Origin: Hyperoplus lanceolatus
Lineage: Eukaryota > Chordata > Actinopteri > Uranoscopiformes > Ammodytidae
Assembly (NCBI GenBank): GCA_026929865.2
Contig: CM049395.1
Span: forward strand, 29,693,001 to 29,757,000
Direction of reading: 5' to 3'
DNA: 64,000 bases
Positions 23,241 through 38,151 of this stretch are shown piece by piece (within the stretch, counting starts at the first letter, position 1; every line of letters starts with the position of its first letter). Both the position numbers and the translations under genes were made by a program. The notes under the pieces were generated by a model that made no database searches, was not told where the DNA came from, and worked only from the letters and a program-made list of their open reading frames with translations.

Positions 23241-23461
23241 AAGGTGGAAAGGTGATATTAGCTTCCGCGATAGCCGCCGGCTACGCGTAGCCTTCACACT
23301 TTACTCACCCCCTGACCGGCCACAGCCGAAGTCGAACAAATTGCAAGTCGCAGCCTTTGGAGGACGAAGTCAAATCGAAGCCCCAACCCTTAGGTTACAA
23401 AGCTACTTGCGACAAGCTAATGGTATACACACAACAATGTGTGTGACCTGCTAGTCCGCGA

Positions 23462-23632
23462 GAAGATAGAAGGAACAGATCCTAGAGTGACTTCCGGAAT
23501 ACATACATATTCTCGGGTCACCCAAGGGTCACGGGTGACTATTTTGGTATAAGATCTCGACCTGCGCATGCGCGCGATGGAACATCCAGTGCTGAAAGCA
23601 CTGCCTCTGGCGGTCAGTAGGAACGAAATAGA
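23462..23632. repeat. Left inverted terminal repeat of the DIRS-like element
   Basis: Inverse of 16870-17020. The outer tip GGAACGAAATAGA is not shared with the right tip but is complementary to the second half of the ICR. Confidence 0.9.
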
Positions 23633-25003
23633 ACTCAAACTAGTTTTGTTTAATTAATGCAACACTTTTACAAATTAAAGTGCACAAATTAAACAAATCA
23701 TGTCACCACACATGTATGGGTGCATACTGTGTCATTATACTTTAGATAAGCAAATGTGAAGCAAATAGTCTGTTAATGGGGGAATGGGAATGTAACCGGT
23801 CAACAGACCTAAACAGACTGTAGCTGTAGTTCTAATAATGTAATTGTGTACAATTGATCTAAACCATGGACATTGCAAGGTTTGGCTGCTCGATTTTGAC
23901 AAAAATCATAATCATGATTATTTTGATTGACATTGTGTAATCACAATTATTAGACAATTATTCATTGATTTAAGAACTGCAACATGCACTTATTTAACAT
24001 TTGAAACCATGACTTTTGACTTTAAACATATCCTAATTGAACTGAAAACAAGGAAAATGCAAATAGCCTAAGTAAAACATATTTTTTCTAATTATATAAA
24101 ATAAGTGTCAAAATCAAAATAAATCGTTGCAAATGTTGTTGATAGGGCACTTCTTTTGCTAGCAGGAATGTGAGGGCATATTTTAATGTATATCTCATGG
24201 AGCTGGCTGGATAAGCATTGTAGGCTACAGTGCTCTTAATTGATGACTGTTGTGGTGGCAAGAGTCAAGGGGCTTTAAACTTCCTGTGTTTTTTATTCCT
24301 TTATTGCTTGGTCATAGACCACTTGGATTCGACTTAAAGTGAGTAAACTAATTGGTCGTGATGTTTTGAGGTGCAGCTGGGTCGCATATGACTTTTTTTC
24401 TCTCTCTCTCACGGTCGCGCATGTCATCTGACTCGCGTGTCCGCGCATAACATATCTTGCACATTGTTTTAGTCTATTACTTTTACATTTCTTCTCAAGC
24501 AATGGTTGACTTTCTGCCGTCTTCTGGGAGTTTTTCAAAGCTCCCGGCTGGTGAAAGCTAAACTAGCCTATCAGGGGAGGGAGGGGCCGATCGCAAGGCT
24601 GGATGAAAGGTTTGCTGCATTTAAAAGATCACGTCTTCACGTGCGGTACAATGGCAGTTTAACTAGGATTATTTTGTTTTAATGATAGGGAAGCAATGTT
24701 TGTTGTTATCATTTAGTCGCAATGATCCTGTCGATCGTTCTCTGTGTTAGTTTCCGGTATTGTGCCGTAAAAATAAAAGCCCCCCGCGGTATTTCTTTTA
24801 TTTTCTCTCCTTTCCCTATCTATTTTTTACTCAGTAACGCAGGTGATATAAAATGTAGCGAAGTACAATACTTCAAAATAAACATACTCAAAGTAAAAGT
24901 AAAAGTATAGGTTTTAAAAATCACTTAAAAAATTACAAGTACACGAAAAAACTACTCAATTACAGGAACGCGAGTAAATGTAATTCGCTACTTTACTCCC
25001 CTG

Positions 25004-25284
25004 GCTTTAACTTGTTTGAATATGGCATATGTCGTACGACTCTAATGTTGAATTAGCACCAAATGCTAAGAGTAAAACATCCATTAAAGAGAGTTCTCGA
25101 TTACTTGGAGTGACAGACAGAATTTAATTAGAAGCACTTTAAATGGAAAAATATCCAGAATGTCAGCAATACAACTTGAATGCCCAGAAGAATAAAGGAA
25201 ATTAACCATTTGTCTCAAGGGTTTCTAAGTGCCATAGAATAACATCCATCTCAACATGTCATTCAGCCTAATTGCGCCTTCAAT

Positions 25285-25318
<34 letters not shown>

Positions 25319-25766
25319 TATGTGTGTGTCTCCATATTTTTGTGCAGTGTACACGAGCGAGTCTGCTGGGAGAGCAGTGAGATCGTAGCTCCAGCTGCCT
25401 CGGGCATCATACAACACATAATCCTCCCCTTCGTGATTGCATGATTGCGTATCAACAAATCCCAGAGTCTCTAACCAGCGCCGATATGATGATGCTGCAG
25501 ACAGATGAGGAACAGAGACTTTGGGCTTTTGCGAATGAAGAGTGAGAGGAATACAGTATGAGTTGCCCACACAGAGCAGACTAGACAGAAGGTTTGACAT
25601 TGAAACACAAGGTCAGAGAATAGAGGAATGTACCTTTAACTTTGATTATAGACATAACAATAACAGGACCAGTATGGATACTTGAGTGGAGAGAGGCAGA
25701 AAATACCATGTTAGCAAAATCAAAATTGATTGATCATGTGAACAGGCACCATTGTAGTCCATCTTA
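25004..25766. other. No gene recognised; short (TG)n at 25287-25330
   Basis: Non-coding sequence after the hAT element, with one TG microsatellite. Confidence 0.4.
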
Positions 25767-26798
25767 GGGCCCACTCACACTAGTGCCGTTGGCCTGTTCC
25801 GTGCTGCAGGAAGATTCAGCACGATTCCCCCCTCCCCCCCCCGCAGGCCCGTGCTCACACTGCTTGTGGCCTGGGCACGATTGCACCATGCCAACGTCAC
25901 CGTGCGCGTTTAGGATTTGGAGCGTATATCTACTTGTAGGCTATACGACTGTTTGTGAATATTTTCATCTGGCCAAATTTGCATCATATATTCCACTTCC
26001 ACATTAGAGCAACGAGAATCCTTAAGCTATTGTTTTTTTTAAATGTAGCCTTGACGTAATAGGTCGCGGTGGACAGCCTCATATTTGTGCAGCACTCTGT
26101 TTATTATTAATATAATGGCCCGTCATCAGACCATACGTACCGGATGGTTTTATACACATCGATCGCTCCATCAAATCCAAGTCAGAACTTTTTGTATGGG
26201 CAGAGATCGTTTGTTTAAGTGTCTTTATAAAGTTTCTTGTTAAACCTTAGTGTAGGCTACTGTTTCCTTATCACTGGGCCGTGGAGTCCCGTTGTGTGTT
26301 GTTTTGTGTTCGTCTCCACAGTATTAAGGCAGTATTATGACAGCTGACGGGAGGAAAAAAAAAAATCATCTGACGAACGTGAGTAAACACGAAAACCTTT
26401 TTGCTTTGCTTTCTGCGCTCACCTATTTAGCTCTCTCACTCTTTTATTAGCCCACACCTAGGCCTACACACACGTTAATTCTCACACATTTTATGTAGCT
26501 ACAAGTCCAAGTGGTGGGCAATTCTGGTGCCGACTAGTAAGGCAGCGGACGTTAATGGACTATGCAATGCATCCTTAATAAATTCACGTCAGGAACTCCG
26601 CCTGTAAGCTTGCTTGTGCGCGTGTCATCTCATTAGCATCTGTACTTTGGCCACGGCACACCTCTCCCAGGTGTGCCGTGGCCAAGGGGCTGTTCCGTGC
26701 TGGAATACGGATGGCGTGGTCACACTAGACAAACGTTCTAGACTTTAGTACGCTAATGAGCTTTGGCACGGGGCCGCGGCCCTAGTGTGAGTGGCCCC
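25767..26798. mobile_element. Harbinger-like MITE, copy A
   Basis: TIR GGGCCCACTCACACTAGTGCC (left) and, inverted, GGGGCCACTCACACTAGGGCC (right). The flanks are TTA (left) and TCA (right), a 3-bp TSD with one change. It is homologous along its length, in opposite orientation, to copy B at 39938-40937. It carries a strong hairpin at 26647-26685. No transposase ORF. GG/GGGC ends and a TWA target site suggest PIF/Harbinger. Confidence 0.75.
26647..26685. repeat. Perfect 17-bp-arm hairpin in Harbinger-like copy A
   Basis: TTGGCCACGGCACACCT and its exact inverse are separated by CTCCC. The same hairpin, with one mismatch and a different loop, is at 40038-40076 in copy B. Confidence 0.9.
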
Positions 26799-27024
26799 TC
26801 AGACTCAGCTTATCAGGTTCAGTTTTACATTGTTGATCAGGCATGAATCGCATCAGTCTGTGGTTTGTGCTTAAATAACTAGCATTTTACAATGCATGGC
26901 AACAATTATAGGATGTTAAAATATTAACATTTCTGATGTCACATACAGCCATTTGGCACATTTTGTTTAACCTATGGTTATCACTCTGTTTCTTAGATGC
27001 ACAACCTTGTTGAATGACTTGTAT

Positions 27025-27178
27025 GTTAATGGGGGCGGGACCTGATAAGCCTTTTGCTTCTTCCGTCACCCTTCGGACAACACAAAGTATGATGTATGAT
27101 GTGAAAGAGATAATTGTGTATTGTGTGGAATTGTCCGAAAGAATAATAATAATAATAATAAATAAATAAATGTGTATG
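27025..27178 (+). repeat. LINE 3' tail, GGGGCGGGAC...GTCCGAAAG type
   Basis: Contains GGGGGCGGGACCTGATAAGC, TTCTTCCGTCACCCTTCGG and TTGTCCGAAAGAATAATAAT, and ends in (AAT)n/(AAAT)n. The same tail is present inverted at 60030-60190. A structured 3' UTR followed by a short simple repeat marks a 5'-truncated LINE; the clade was not settled. Confidence 0.6.
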
Positions 27179-27185
27179 TGTATTC

Positions 27186-27303
27186 ACCCTTTATTAAATG
27201 TTATGCTATGTGTAGCAGGTTAGCATTCAGTGTTATACTGTTGTAAGTCACTTTGGATAAAAGTGTCTGCTAAATGACATGACATGTAATGTAATGTAAT
27301 GTT
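27186..27303 (+). repeat. UnaL2-type LINE/SINE 3' tail
   Basis: GTAAGTCACTTTGGATAAAA, GTGTCTGCTAAATGAC and (ATGTA)n at the end. This stem-loop-forming tail is shared by UnaL2-like LINEs and the SINEs they mobilise in fish; only the tail is present. Confidence 0.75.
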
Positions 27304-28994
27304 AGCAGCAATATCGGAGTCAAGCCAGAACTGATGGGCAGTGATGGTCAAATCAAATGCATAACAATGGGATACTTGGCAGAGACAACATTTTCCATGC
27401 CACAGTTTGACAAGGAACACGTTGGACTGTTGGTGGCCTTAAATGAAAACTGAAGATGAAGACTGTTTTACAGGTCAAAGACCTGAAGCCTTTCCTTCTT
27501 TGTATTTGGACTGCTGCTATTTCACTGTGTGTGACCGTGTGCCTACGCATCTCTGTGAGTTAATAAGAGACAGAAAGGAGGAGAGCTGAAGAGGGGAAGG
27601 GAGGAAGAATGAGTTTAGCTCCCAGCTTTAAAAACCACACTGACTCTGCTTCATCAAGGACTCTTTCCCACACTGACAGTTAGCCAATATTCTGTTTTTA
27701 TTCCATTTATTGAGGTACTTTTATCCTGTCCTGACCGCATAGCCCAGGAGAGCCAGGCACTCATTATGTGAGCATATAGGCCTATTGTGTGTGTGTATGT
27801 GATTGTGTGATAAAGTCTATGGGTTTTGGCGTTCAGCAGTGGCACTGTGACATTTCCTGAACTTGCGGAGCAGCAGAGGTGAACAGTTACTCGGCTGTGA
27901 CTTGCCAAAGTGTAGCTGTAATAAAGAGCTGTAGGACGGCTGCAGTCTGCTCCCACTTCCATTACTGTGTGATTGCGGGGGCCAGGAGAGGTGCCCCAGC
28001 AGCATTTATCCTCCAATGTTAGACGAGAAGGTCAACCACCAAGGAAAACTCTAACAAAGATGTAACTAACTTTGTCGAGTGAAAGCAAAGGAAGAGGTGA
28101 CACCACCACATTACTTTGGAAAGTCTATTTTTAATATTACAAATGTCAAAAAAAACAATGACAGTAATGACATCTTTAAGTTGCGTATATTGTTTAAACA
28201 GTAGTTCAAAACCCCAATATCTTCAATTCACAATTATGTAAAACAGGAAAGATCAGCACATCCTCACATTTTACAGGGCAAAGCAAGAAACTTGACTGTC
28301 AGCTGCATTTGTTGTTGATGAATGACTTATATGCTTTAGTGATGGTCAAAATGTATTTATTGATGTATCCTTGAGCACTAATTCATCCATGATTACAAAT
28401 TAACAAAACATGAGAAATTAGAAACATTGTTGTCCTGACATCATTATCTGATTTACAGTGGTGGGATACATACTATTTTAATATAAGGAAACAAAGTAAT
28501 ATCATATTTTAGAATCATGCTACAAGTAAAATTGTGAAGGTATAACAGTTCTACTAATTGTTTTTATTATTAACCTGAATATGTAAAACGTATGATATTT
28601 CCCTCTGAGATGCAGTGCAGTAGGAGCATACAGTATCAGAAAATGAAAATACTAAAGTAGAGTACATGTCCCTCAACATATTAATTGCTTCAAGGTCCTT
28701 AAATCATTGTACATCAGAAAACTGTTAATATGAATTGATAAATAATTAATACATTTCTATATGGATGGCCATAATGCAGTCATGGTATTGGTGGAATGAA
28801 ACCTTTCAATTTGAATCTCTGTTCAAATTAAAATAAACTTCTACTGTGCTCTGTTTGCATGTCGATATCGCAGCATCCACAGAACACTAGGACCCCTCCC
28901 CCTCCCTGTTCATTCTACCCACCCAAGCCACCACCTGTTCCTCCAGCAACTCCGCCTTTCCTCTTCTGGTTGGTTGTATTTCTCTTATTTTATA
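27304..28994. other. No gene recognised
   Basis: AT-rich non-coding sequence. Around 28460-28680 are faint traces of AAGTAnnAGTACAAGT-type hAT-derived repeats. No ORF with recognisable content. Confidence 0.4.
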
Positions 28995-28996
28995 TA

Positions 28997-29021
28997 CTGT
29001 ATATATATATATATATATATA
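28997..29021 (+). repeat. (TA)n microsatellite
   Basis: Twelve or so TA units followed by a T run. Confidence 0.85.
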
Positions 29022-29124
29022 TTTTTTGTAGCAGATTAAACTGGTAGGGCTGTAATGAGTTGCCGTTTTACTGCAGCAGTAGGAGTCGCCATCTGCCTCC
29101 ATCTGCTCTCCCATTCCTTAACAC

Positions 29125-31947
<2,823 letters not shown>

Positions 31948-32872
31948 TTTAAAGCAGCTCCGAGTAACATTTAAATATATTTTAAACAGCCTCATGTTTC
32001 CTCTCATAATCATAAATTACCTTTAACAGCAAACAAGACCATCAGTGCAAAGAAAAAAAGTTTTTATATAGTTTTTATTACTGCGTTTGGTCTGGTCGCA
32101 AACCCAGTCCGATTTTCGGTTCACGCGTGCAGGCTCTTTGGTCACATATCCGTATTGGTCGCAGATTACAGTGTAGAGCAGCAACGCAATTTGAGAAGCC
32201 TATCCCTCCAGGTGAGGGAAGGGGAGCGGGAGCCTTGTTTGAGACAGTTATTTGTCGTCATAATGACTGATAACGGGGCTGAACCTTCAAAGAAAAAAAA
32301 GAAAATGCAATGAAGAAAAGCTGAAAGGGATAGGCGGGCGGGAGGGCGTTGCCAAGCAACGTATACACAATTTCCCGGGAGCGAACTAGACTGCAGTGTT
32401 TACTCCTAAATGAATGAGCGGTAACCTACTAAAACAAAGTTTACTTTGCCTCACCAGCATCATCAGATGACCATTATTCATCTGAAATAGTCATTATTTA
32501 CAACAACATAAGCACATTACCTCATCGTGATCCATACTAACTGCCGTCTTTCGTTCATTCGCTTTGTGTGAGGACACGGAATCTTTCAGTTCCGTGAGAG
32601 GTGACACTGCATCAACTCATTGCAATCAGGTGTGTGTAGCACTGACTGGCATTAGTTGATGCTGTGTCACTAACCACTCTCACGGAGCCGAAAAGAGTCA
32701 GGTGCCCTCACACTTTCAACACACAGACATGCACTATATTGCTTCCTGATCATTTGAATCTCGCACTTCCGGCACAAGCTAGAAAACAGCTTCACGACAG
32801 CTGGCGTCGTAAAAATACTACCGCTTTTGTCCAAAGGGGCCGCCAACGTGCAATGTTACTCGTAGTGGCTTT
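31948..32872. mobile_element. TIR element, TTAAAGCAGCTCCGAGTAACAT ends
   Basis: Left TTAAAGCAGCTCCGAGTAAC and right, inverted, TTAAAGCCACTACGAGTAAC. The inside carries a second palindrome (32567-32711). No transposase ORF and no clear TSD. Confidence 0.6.
32567..32711. repeat. Nested palindrome, about 55-bp arms
   Basis: GTGAGGACACGGAATCTTTC, TTCCGTGAGAGGTGACAC and GCATCAACT on the left pair with AGTTGATGC, GTGTCACTAACCACTCTCAC and GTGCCCTCAC on the right. A small foldback element inserted in the 31948-32872 element is likely. Confidence 0.65.
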
Positions 32873-32984
32873 AACAACCTACAAGTAATAATTTCCAACA
32901 TTCTAACTTGTTCATGATGGGATTAATTGTTGGCCTATTCTGTTCAAACAACATCTATTGCATGCCTGTCCATTCCGAGAGAGA

Positions 32985-33182
32985 CCCCCTCCCCCCCTGT
33001 TGCTCTACCGGAGGTTTCTCCAACTTTTTCCTCGTGAACTCGATTTTTGGTTGGAGTTGTTTCTTATCCGAAATTGAAGGTCTAAGGACAAATTGCGTTT
33101 CATGCCGTTAAGATTATTAAACCCCCTGAGACCAGTTGTATATTGTGATATTGGGCTATATAAATGAAAGTGACTTGTCTCA
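32985..33182 (+). repeat. Teleost interspersed repeat with TTGGGCTATATAAAT end
   Basis: Contains GGAGGTTTCTCC, GGTCTAAGGACA, CCCCCTGAGACC and TGATATTGGGCTATATAAAT. This series resembles the repeat at 47306-47610 (GGCTATACAAATAAAA on the opposite strand). Probably a LINE- or SINE-type 3' tail. Confidence 0.5.
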
Positions 33183-33189
33183 ACCTTAT

Positions 33190-34595
33190 CCAAATATTCA
33201 AACCCTTATTCTGTCTGCCCCTCCCCTATGCTGGCTTTTTATCACTGGAGTGTGGTCGTTCAGAAGAGCAATAAACACATAAGTCTTACAATGTGATGAC
33301 AAAGCATGTCATATAAACTAGTTATTTTGCAAACATAACCCAGCCCTGAGGAGGAATTCCTCAAAATATAAAGTGTGTGAGTTATTACTTTAAGTTAGTT
33401 TTTGAAAATGATTTTAAGACCAAATAATGTGCTCCTCATTATGTTAGGAGTAAGAGGTCCAGAGGAATTCACTAAGACCTACTCACAGGCAATCGGCTGC
33501 AGCGGATCAGAGTTTTGGAAAAACGCTACACTAATGAATTTAAAATAATATTTTGATATGCCTCTAAAATATTTTCTGTTTGTGCCAGGATGGCTTTTCC
33601 CCCTTGCTACCAGTCTTTCTGATATAAACTCATCACATATGAGTGGCGTCGATCTCATGTCACCTTTAGAGTCTTTGCCGTGTGTGTGAAGTTTAGTCAT
33701 TAATACACTTCCATAGAAATGAAACTTTGAATGATTCAACTCCCAAACAGACTAATACCACGGAACATACCAATAGCTGGTTAACATGTCAGTGGTTGCT
33801 TACATTTAGGATACTCCTGTCTTCATTCACCGATCTTGTGAGTTTACTTTTGCAACTTGCAGAAGACATCTTACAACCTGCCACCACTGTTTAACACAGC
33901 CGATCAATAGATTTCGCAGCGCTTGCATATTTAGCGTTGAAATGTTCACTGTAGCTACAGGCCATTAGCATTAGAGCTTTAGAGAGTTATCCAATAGGAA
34001 TGTATCAGTGGTATTGTCTCACAACAGGATGGATAATAGCAGCCTCTGTGAGGACTGTGAGAGGAGGAGGAGCATTATGATAAAATAATCCTCTAATATA
34101 AAGTGTTTCCTTCACATCTACTTCCTTTTCCCCTTCTAAACAGACAGTGTAACAGTGTATTCATTCTGTTGAGAGAGTGAGAAACTTTTGATTTATGTGT
34201 AGAGGTTGAGCAGCAGGGACTCCATAGTTACCACCAATGAAGGCTAGGTACAGCAGTTGCCATGGTAACTGTTCTGCCGGAGCAACTTTATTGGCATGAG
34301 CCTGTACATCACTTTATTATGTATTGAAAAGCACTGTTAATCAATATTTGGTGTCAGAAGATAAATGTGTCTGTAAGCCGAGTTTATATTGTTACAAAGA
34401 CTGGTCGTTACCACACACATAAGATTCATTAGTCCGTATGATCGATGATCTTTATCTTTAGTCATTGGAAAAACAATGGAGATGAAGGGGACAACAATAT
34501 AATTAAACCTTTCCAAGGGGAACCCAAAGAAGTTAGAATGTTCCGACCAAATTGCTGGAATTATTCATTTTTATAGTCAATTAATTTAATCAATT
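33190..34595. other. No gene recognised
   Basis: AT-rich sequence without a convincing ORF, RNA gene or repeat boundary. Confidence 0.4.
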
Positions 34596-34599
34596 CTCT

Positions 34600-34812
34600 T
34601 TTGATTGATTGATTAAGTTTATTTCAGAAATATTACAATTACAAAACAAAATGAAAAGCATGAAAATACAAAAAAAATATCAAATTATTTCACAAAATAA
34701 AACAATTAAATAAGAAAATTACATATTGAATTGATATGCCTGAAAAGGAGTAGGAAGAAGTATAAACTTATTTAATCCTACCCCTTTTCCATTGCTCAAT
34801 ACTTCATATTTG
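34600..34812 (-). repeat. LINE 3' tail on the minus strand
   Basis: On the minus strand: GGGGTAGGATTAAATAAGTT, TACTTCTTCCTACTCCTTTT, then an A/T-rich 3' UTR ending in (AATC)n at 34600-34615. This is the usual end of a 5'-truncated LINE insertion in fish; the clade is unresolved. Confidence 0.55.
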
Positions 34813-34907
34813 TTAAATTAGCTTCCTGTGTTCCTTATAATCTCTTACGCAATCTATACAATTTGTTATACTATAATTGATATTTACAATCCATACAAAT
34901 ATATAAC

Positions 34908-35024
34908 TTGATATACTATAATTGTTTTATATTTATACAATCCATATATCTATTACATAAATACATTTATACAATCCATATATCTATATCTATTTTATAC
35001 ATACATTTATACAATCCATATATC
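34908..35024 (+). repeat. AT-rich minisatellite, ATACAATCCATATAT units
   Basis: ATACAATCCATATATCTAT recurs about 34937, 34970 and 35010, with a weaker unit before. Directly abuts the hAT-like end at 35025. Confidence 0.75.
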
Positions 35025-36024
35025 CAGTGGCGGGCCGTGCCTTTTACACCTAGGCCTTCAGAGCCATCATCCCGAAAATCAAACCGCTTAATAAATAAAT
35101 AAATAACTTCACAATGACGTCACGGCTATTGTCATTGGATTAACCCCCCGATTGCAGCAGTTACAGTAACCTTTAACGAGTGTAATACAATTACAGTACA
35201 CTAATGACACTAAACATGTTGACTAAACCATCAAGAGCGTAGGCCAACTAATATTACACACTACACAGCTTGACAAGATGCTGCATCACGAAAAGACCCC
35301 ATGTAGTCTAAATCATGACATGACCAAATAATCAAGAAACAAATTCAAAACAGCCACAAGTCACTAGCAACTACCGGTCAAGGCAAATGTCAAACACACA
35401 CACACAGACACAGATGGAAAATTATGCTGGGAAGCAGTGCACTACTAGCGGGTCATACCATGGAGAATGAATAGCAGAACGGCACTGGCAGCGGACGTAG
35501 CGCGTCCTGTGGTCACCGCTCCTAGTAAACACCGGTTAGAAAACCCAGTGTAGCACCACACACGGCAGTGATTGGTTGCAAGTAGGCTAGCAGACATATC
35601 CAGCAGTACAATTAGCAATGTGCCAACTATAGGCCTACCTTTCATAAATTGCTGCCTGATTGGAAGTGTTGCACAGATCCTCTATCCAGCTGGGTCAGCG
35701 CGGCTAGCTGTGGTGTTGTTCGACCCTGCCATGTCCAGTTTTTCTTAAAAGGTCCTTTTCTCAATAAAAAACTTCCCCAGTAAGTTGGCCATTAAATCCA
35801 CTCCTTCTCCTCTGTAATCCACTGTGTGTTTTGACAAAGTCTCATCTAAAAGATCTAATCAAAAATAGAAGAGATCTAACATAGCCTACTGCCTTCTATC
35901 CATGGACAGTAGGCTAATGTCGGCTAGCTAGCGGTAGTTCAAGTAGGCTACTTTCCCTCCGGATTGCGATTGCGACAAGGCCAGCTGGAAGGCCTAGCCG
36001 TGTAAAAGGATACGCCCAACTCGG
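35025..36024. mobile_element. hAT-like element, CAGTGGCGGGCCGTG left end
   Basis: The left end CAGTGGCGGGCCGTGCCTTT continues with TACACCTAGGCCTTCAGAG. The right side carries, inverted, CCTTTTACACGGCTAGGCCTTCCAG followed by a degenerate tip. CAGTGGCGGGCC is a typical hAT end. No TSD was found and the right boundary is approximate; sequence to about 36215 may belong to it. Confidence 0.55.
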
Positions 36025-36319
36025 AAAACTAGAAATCTGATTGGTTAAAGAACATGTCAATTACAACATCGTCCCCATTAGCGTCAACAGAGAGGGGATT
36101 CTCTCGGAATTCTGAAGGCCTTGGCCAGATATTTTTTTACCCGGAGGCAGCGCAGGGAAATAATCTGATTGGATAAGAGCTCTAATATATGGCAGCACAC
36201 CGGAGGCAGCGCAGCCGAAGGAAAAACAATTCAATTACGTATTTAGACTTACGTGAACAAACTATTTAAAATAGATAGAATTAATGAAAACATTTTATAG
36301 ATTAAAATGTATAAATGAA

Positions 36320-37830
36320 AGGGGAGAACGGGGTAATCTGAGCCACTTTTTACATTTGCTCCCCTCTAAAGGTGCCAACACACTGCACACCGCGGCGCGG
36401 CGGTTGGCCGCGCGAATCACAGGTTCCGCGCCACGTGATCATTTTGGCTCGTTTGTGTCAGCCGCCGCCCGATGACTCATTGAATGTGCACGCCCAGTTT
36501 CTTCCCGCTATTTACATCTCTCTCATCATCGTCGTCATCCTCATTGATTTGTTTTTGTTGGGAGCGTCTCTGAAGTATTCTGCCTTCATCATCTCTGCCA
36601 TCGGCCCTTGTATTGGTCTCACTGCACCTCTCACACATTTCTCCCCGCCACCTGCCACCCAAGCTTCGTAAACACACCCACACATGCGCCCACACACACA
36701 TACACACACACACACACAACCCGCCCACACACACACACGCACATATGTATCCATGGCCGTGCATATACACACTCACGCCGGCATATCAACATGTAGAGAA
36801 AACCCAAACAGATTTTCCCTTTTTCCAGATTTGTTTTCATAATACCTCTGATATTGTTGTGATGTTTAGGGAAATGTTTGGAAGTGTCAGTATTTAATTT
36901 GCATTGTCTCTGCATATTCACTCATCTGCAGTACATCTTCCCTGGCTTTCTCTCCTTCTCTCTTCTATAATGTGAGTCTATTCCTTGCTCCTTTTACTAA
37001 AAGGTGTCTCATTAAACTGCTGTCATACATTTTATCGATGTGTTGGAACTTTCTCCCTCTCTCTCTCTTTCTCTCTCTCTCTCTCTGTCTTTTCCTTCTT
37101 TTTTCCCTTCATCCCTCCTTTCCCGACAGCACCGCCAGCCAGGTTTCACGTGTCTTGAAGCTCAGCAGAGTCACCCGAGTGATGTCGGGAGGAGCTCAAT
37201 GCTGATTGGCTATCGTGGCGCGGCCGGCGGCGAAAAGTTCAATATTTTCAACTTCTGCGGTGGCGCCGCCCCATTCGCACCGCGCCGCCCCTGGCCGTGC
37301 CGCGTGAACCACTCGCCGCCGGCCGCCGATTCGCGCGGCGGCACTCGAAATACATTGACTTTCTATGTAAACTCGCCGAGCAGCGATGTGCAGTGTGTTG
37401 GCACCTTAAGCTAAAATGATTTATCACTCAAATTTACACATTTCCCATTAATTCAGGATGTTTCCTTGAAATGGGTATTAGCAGATTTTTTTCAAGACAA
37501 AGGGCAGTGAAAATATGATTGTTTTAAAAAAAGTTGTCATGAGGCTCACTTTACCCCAGCTGTGGGGTAAACTGAGACAGACCAGAAAAATCAAGGGGGT
37601 AAAGTGAACCACTTACTTTTTCCACTCTGAAACACATATTGTAACAGTTAGAATCCTGAAAGCTAGCCACACATTCCAGAACTAATGTCGGACTAGTAAA
37701 AGAATGATGGGGTTTGGTCAATTAAGCAAAGCAAATTTTCTAAACACTTGACAGTAACTCTGAACAAAATCAAATACAACATATGATATAATATATCATT
37801 CAAAAGGTTTTAGTAAGATTGAAATGAAAG
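36320..37830. mobile_element. GGGGAGAACGGGGTAA-type repeat, split by a Harbinger-like element
   Basis: Starts GGGGAGAACGGGGTAATCTG (36321) and continues as CACTTTTTACATTTGC. It is broken at 36369 and resumes at 37410 with TTTACCCCAGCTGTGGGGTAA and GGGGGTAAAGTGAACCAC. A second copy begins at 63339. The right end is not certain. Confidence 0.5.
36370..37406. mobile_element. Harbinger-like element with TAA TSD
   Basis: TIR AGGTGCCAACACACTGCACA at the left; the inverse, AGGTGCCAACACACTGCACA, at the right. The TSD is TAA at 36367-36369 and 37407-37409. The subterminal regions are GC-rich with CGCGGCG motifs. The middle holds CA-rich (36660-36775) and TC-rich (37048-37087) simple repeats. No transposase. 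The perfect 20-bp TIR indicates fairly recent insertion. Confidence 0.85.
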
Positions 37831-37849
37831 ATAGAACCAGTTAGATTAG

Positions 37850-38151
37850 AACACAGTCTGGGGGTCAGAACACAGGACCCTTAATCAGTTTGGATCACCT
37901 GATTGCTTTTACCTGCTCGATTTAAGCAATGCAGCTCAGGGTTCACAAACTTTTGCAGATACAACAGTTGACAACTAATTTGTTTTATCTCTTTTAACAA
38001 TTGATTTCTGGAAAAGAAAAATGTTGAATTGATAAACAAACATCTGTTATTTCATAAAAATACTGGTATTGATAAAAAATTAATTAATAATGGTTAAACA
38101 CAATAAAATTCCAAAATGCTCAAGGGGTTCACAAACTTTCAAACAGCACTG
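37850..38151 (+). mobile_element. 5'-truncated Tc1-like MITE end
   Basis: Ends CAAGGGGTTCACAAACTTTC, AAACAGCACTG followed by TA (38152-38153). The inside has TTTGGATCACCTGATTGC and TTTTACCTGCTCGATTTAAG, which I recognise as the 3' part of a common teleost Tc1-type non-autonomous family whose end is CAGTGCTGTTTGAAAGTTTG inverted. The other TIR is missing. Confidence 0.65.

Larger units (their letters stand above)
16842..23632 (-). mobile_element. DIRS-like tyrosine-recombinase retrotransposon
   Basis: A 6.8-kb minus-strand element with inverted terminal repeats of about 170 bp, an internal complementary region (ICR) at 17072-17165, and decayed RT, RNase H and tyrosine recombinase domains in the order seen in DIRS-type elements. 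No target duplication is evident, as expected for recombinase-mediated insertion. It lies in a hAT element and itself has an LTR-like insertion at about 18906-19625. All coding parts have stops and frameshifts. Confidence 0.88.
16610..25003. mobile_element. hAT-type element split by a DIRS-like retrotransposon
   Basis: The ends are CAGAGGTGGAAAGAGTAC (left) and, inverted, CAGGGGAGTAAAGTAGCG (right). A perfect 8-bp TSD, GCTTTAAC, lies at 16602-16609 and 25004-25011. Subterminal TACTCAAGTAAAAGTA motifs resemble those of the element at 3519-6784. Removing the DIRS copy leaves about 1.6 kb with no transposase frame, so it is non-autonomous. Dating order: hAT first, DIRS later. Confidence 0.9.

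Noticed and set aside
16842..23632. Ngaro or Crypton element instead of DIRS
   Set aside because: Ngaro has split direct repeats and Crypton lacks RT; here there are inverted terminal repeats, an ICR and RT/RNase H.
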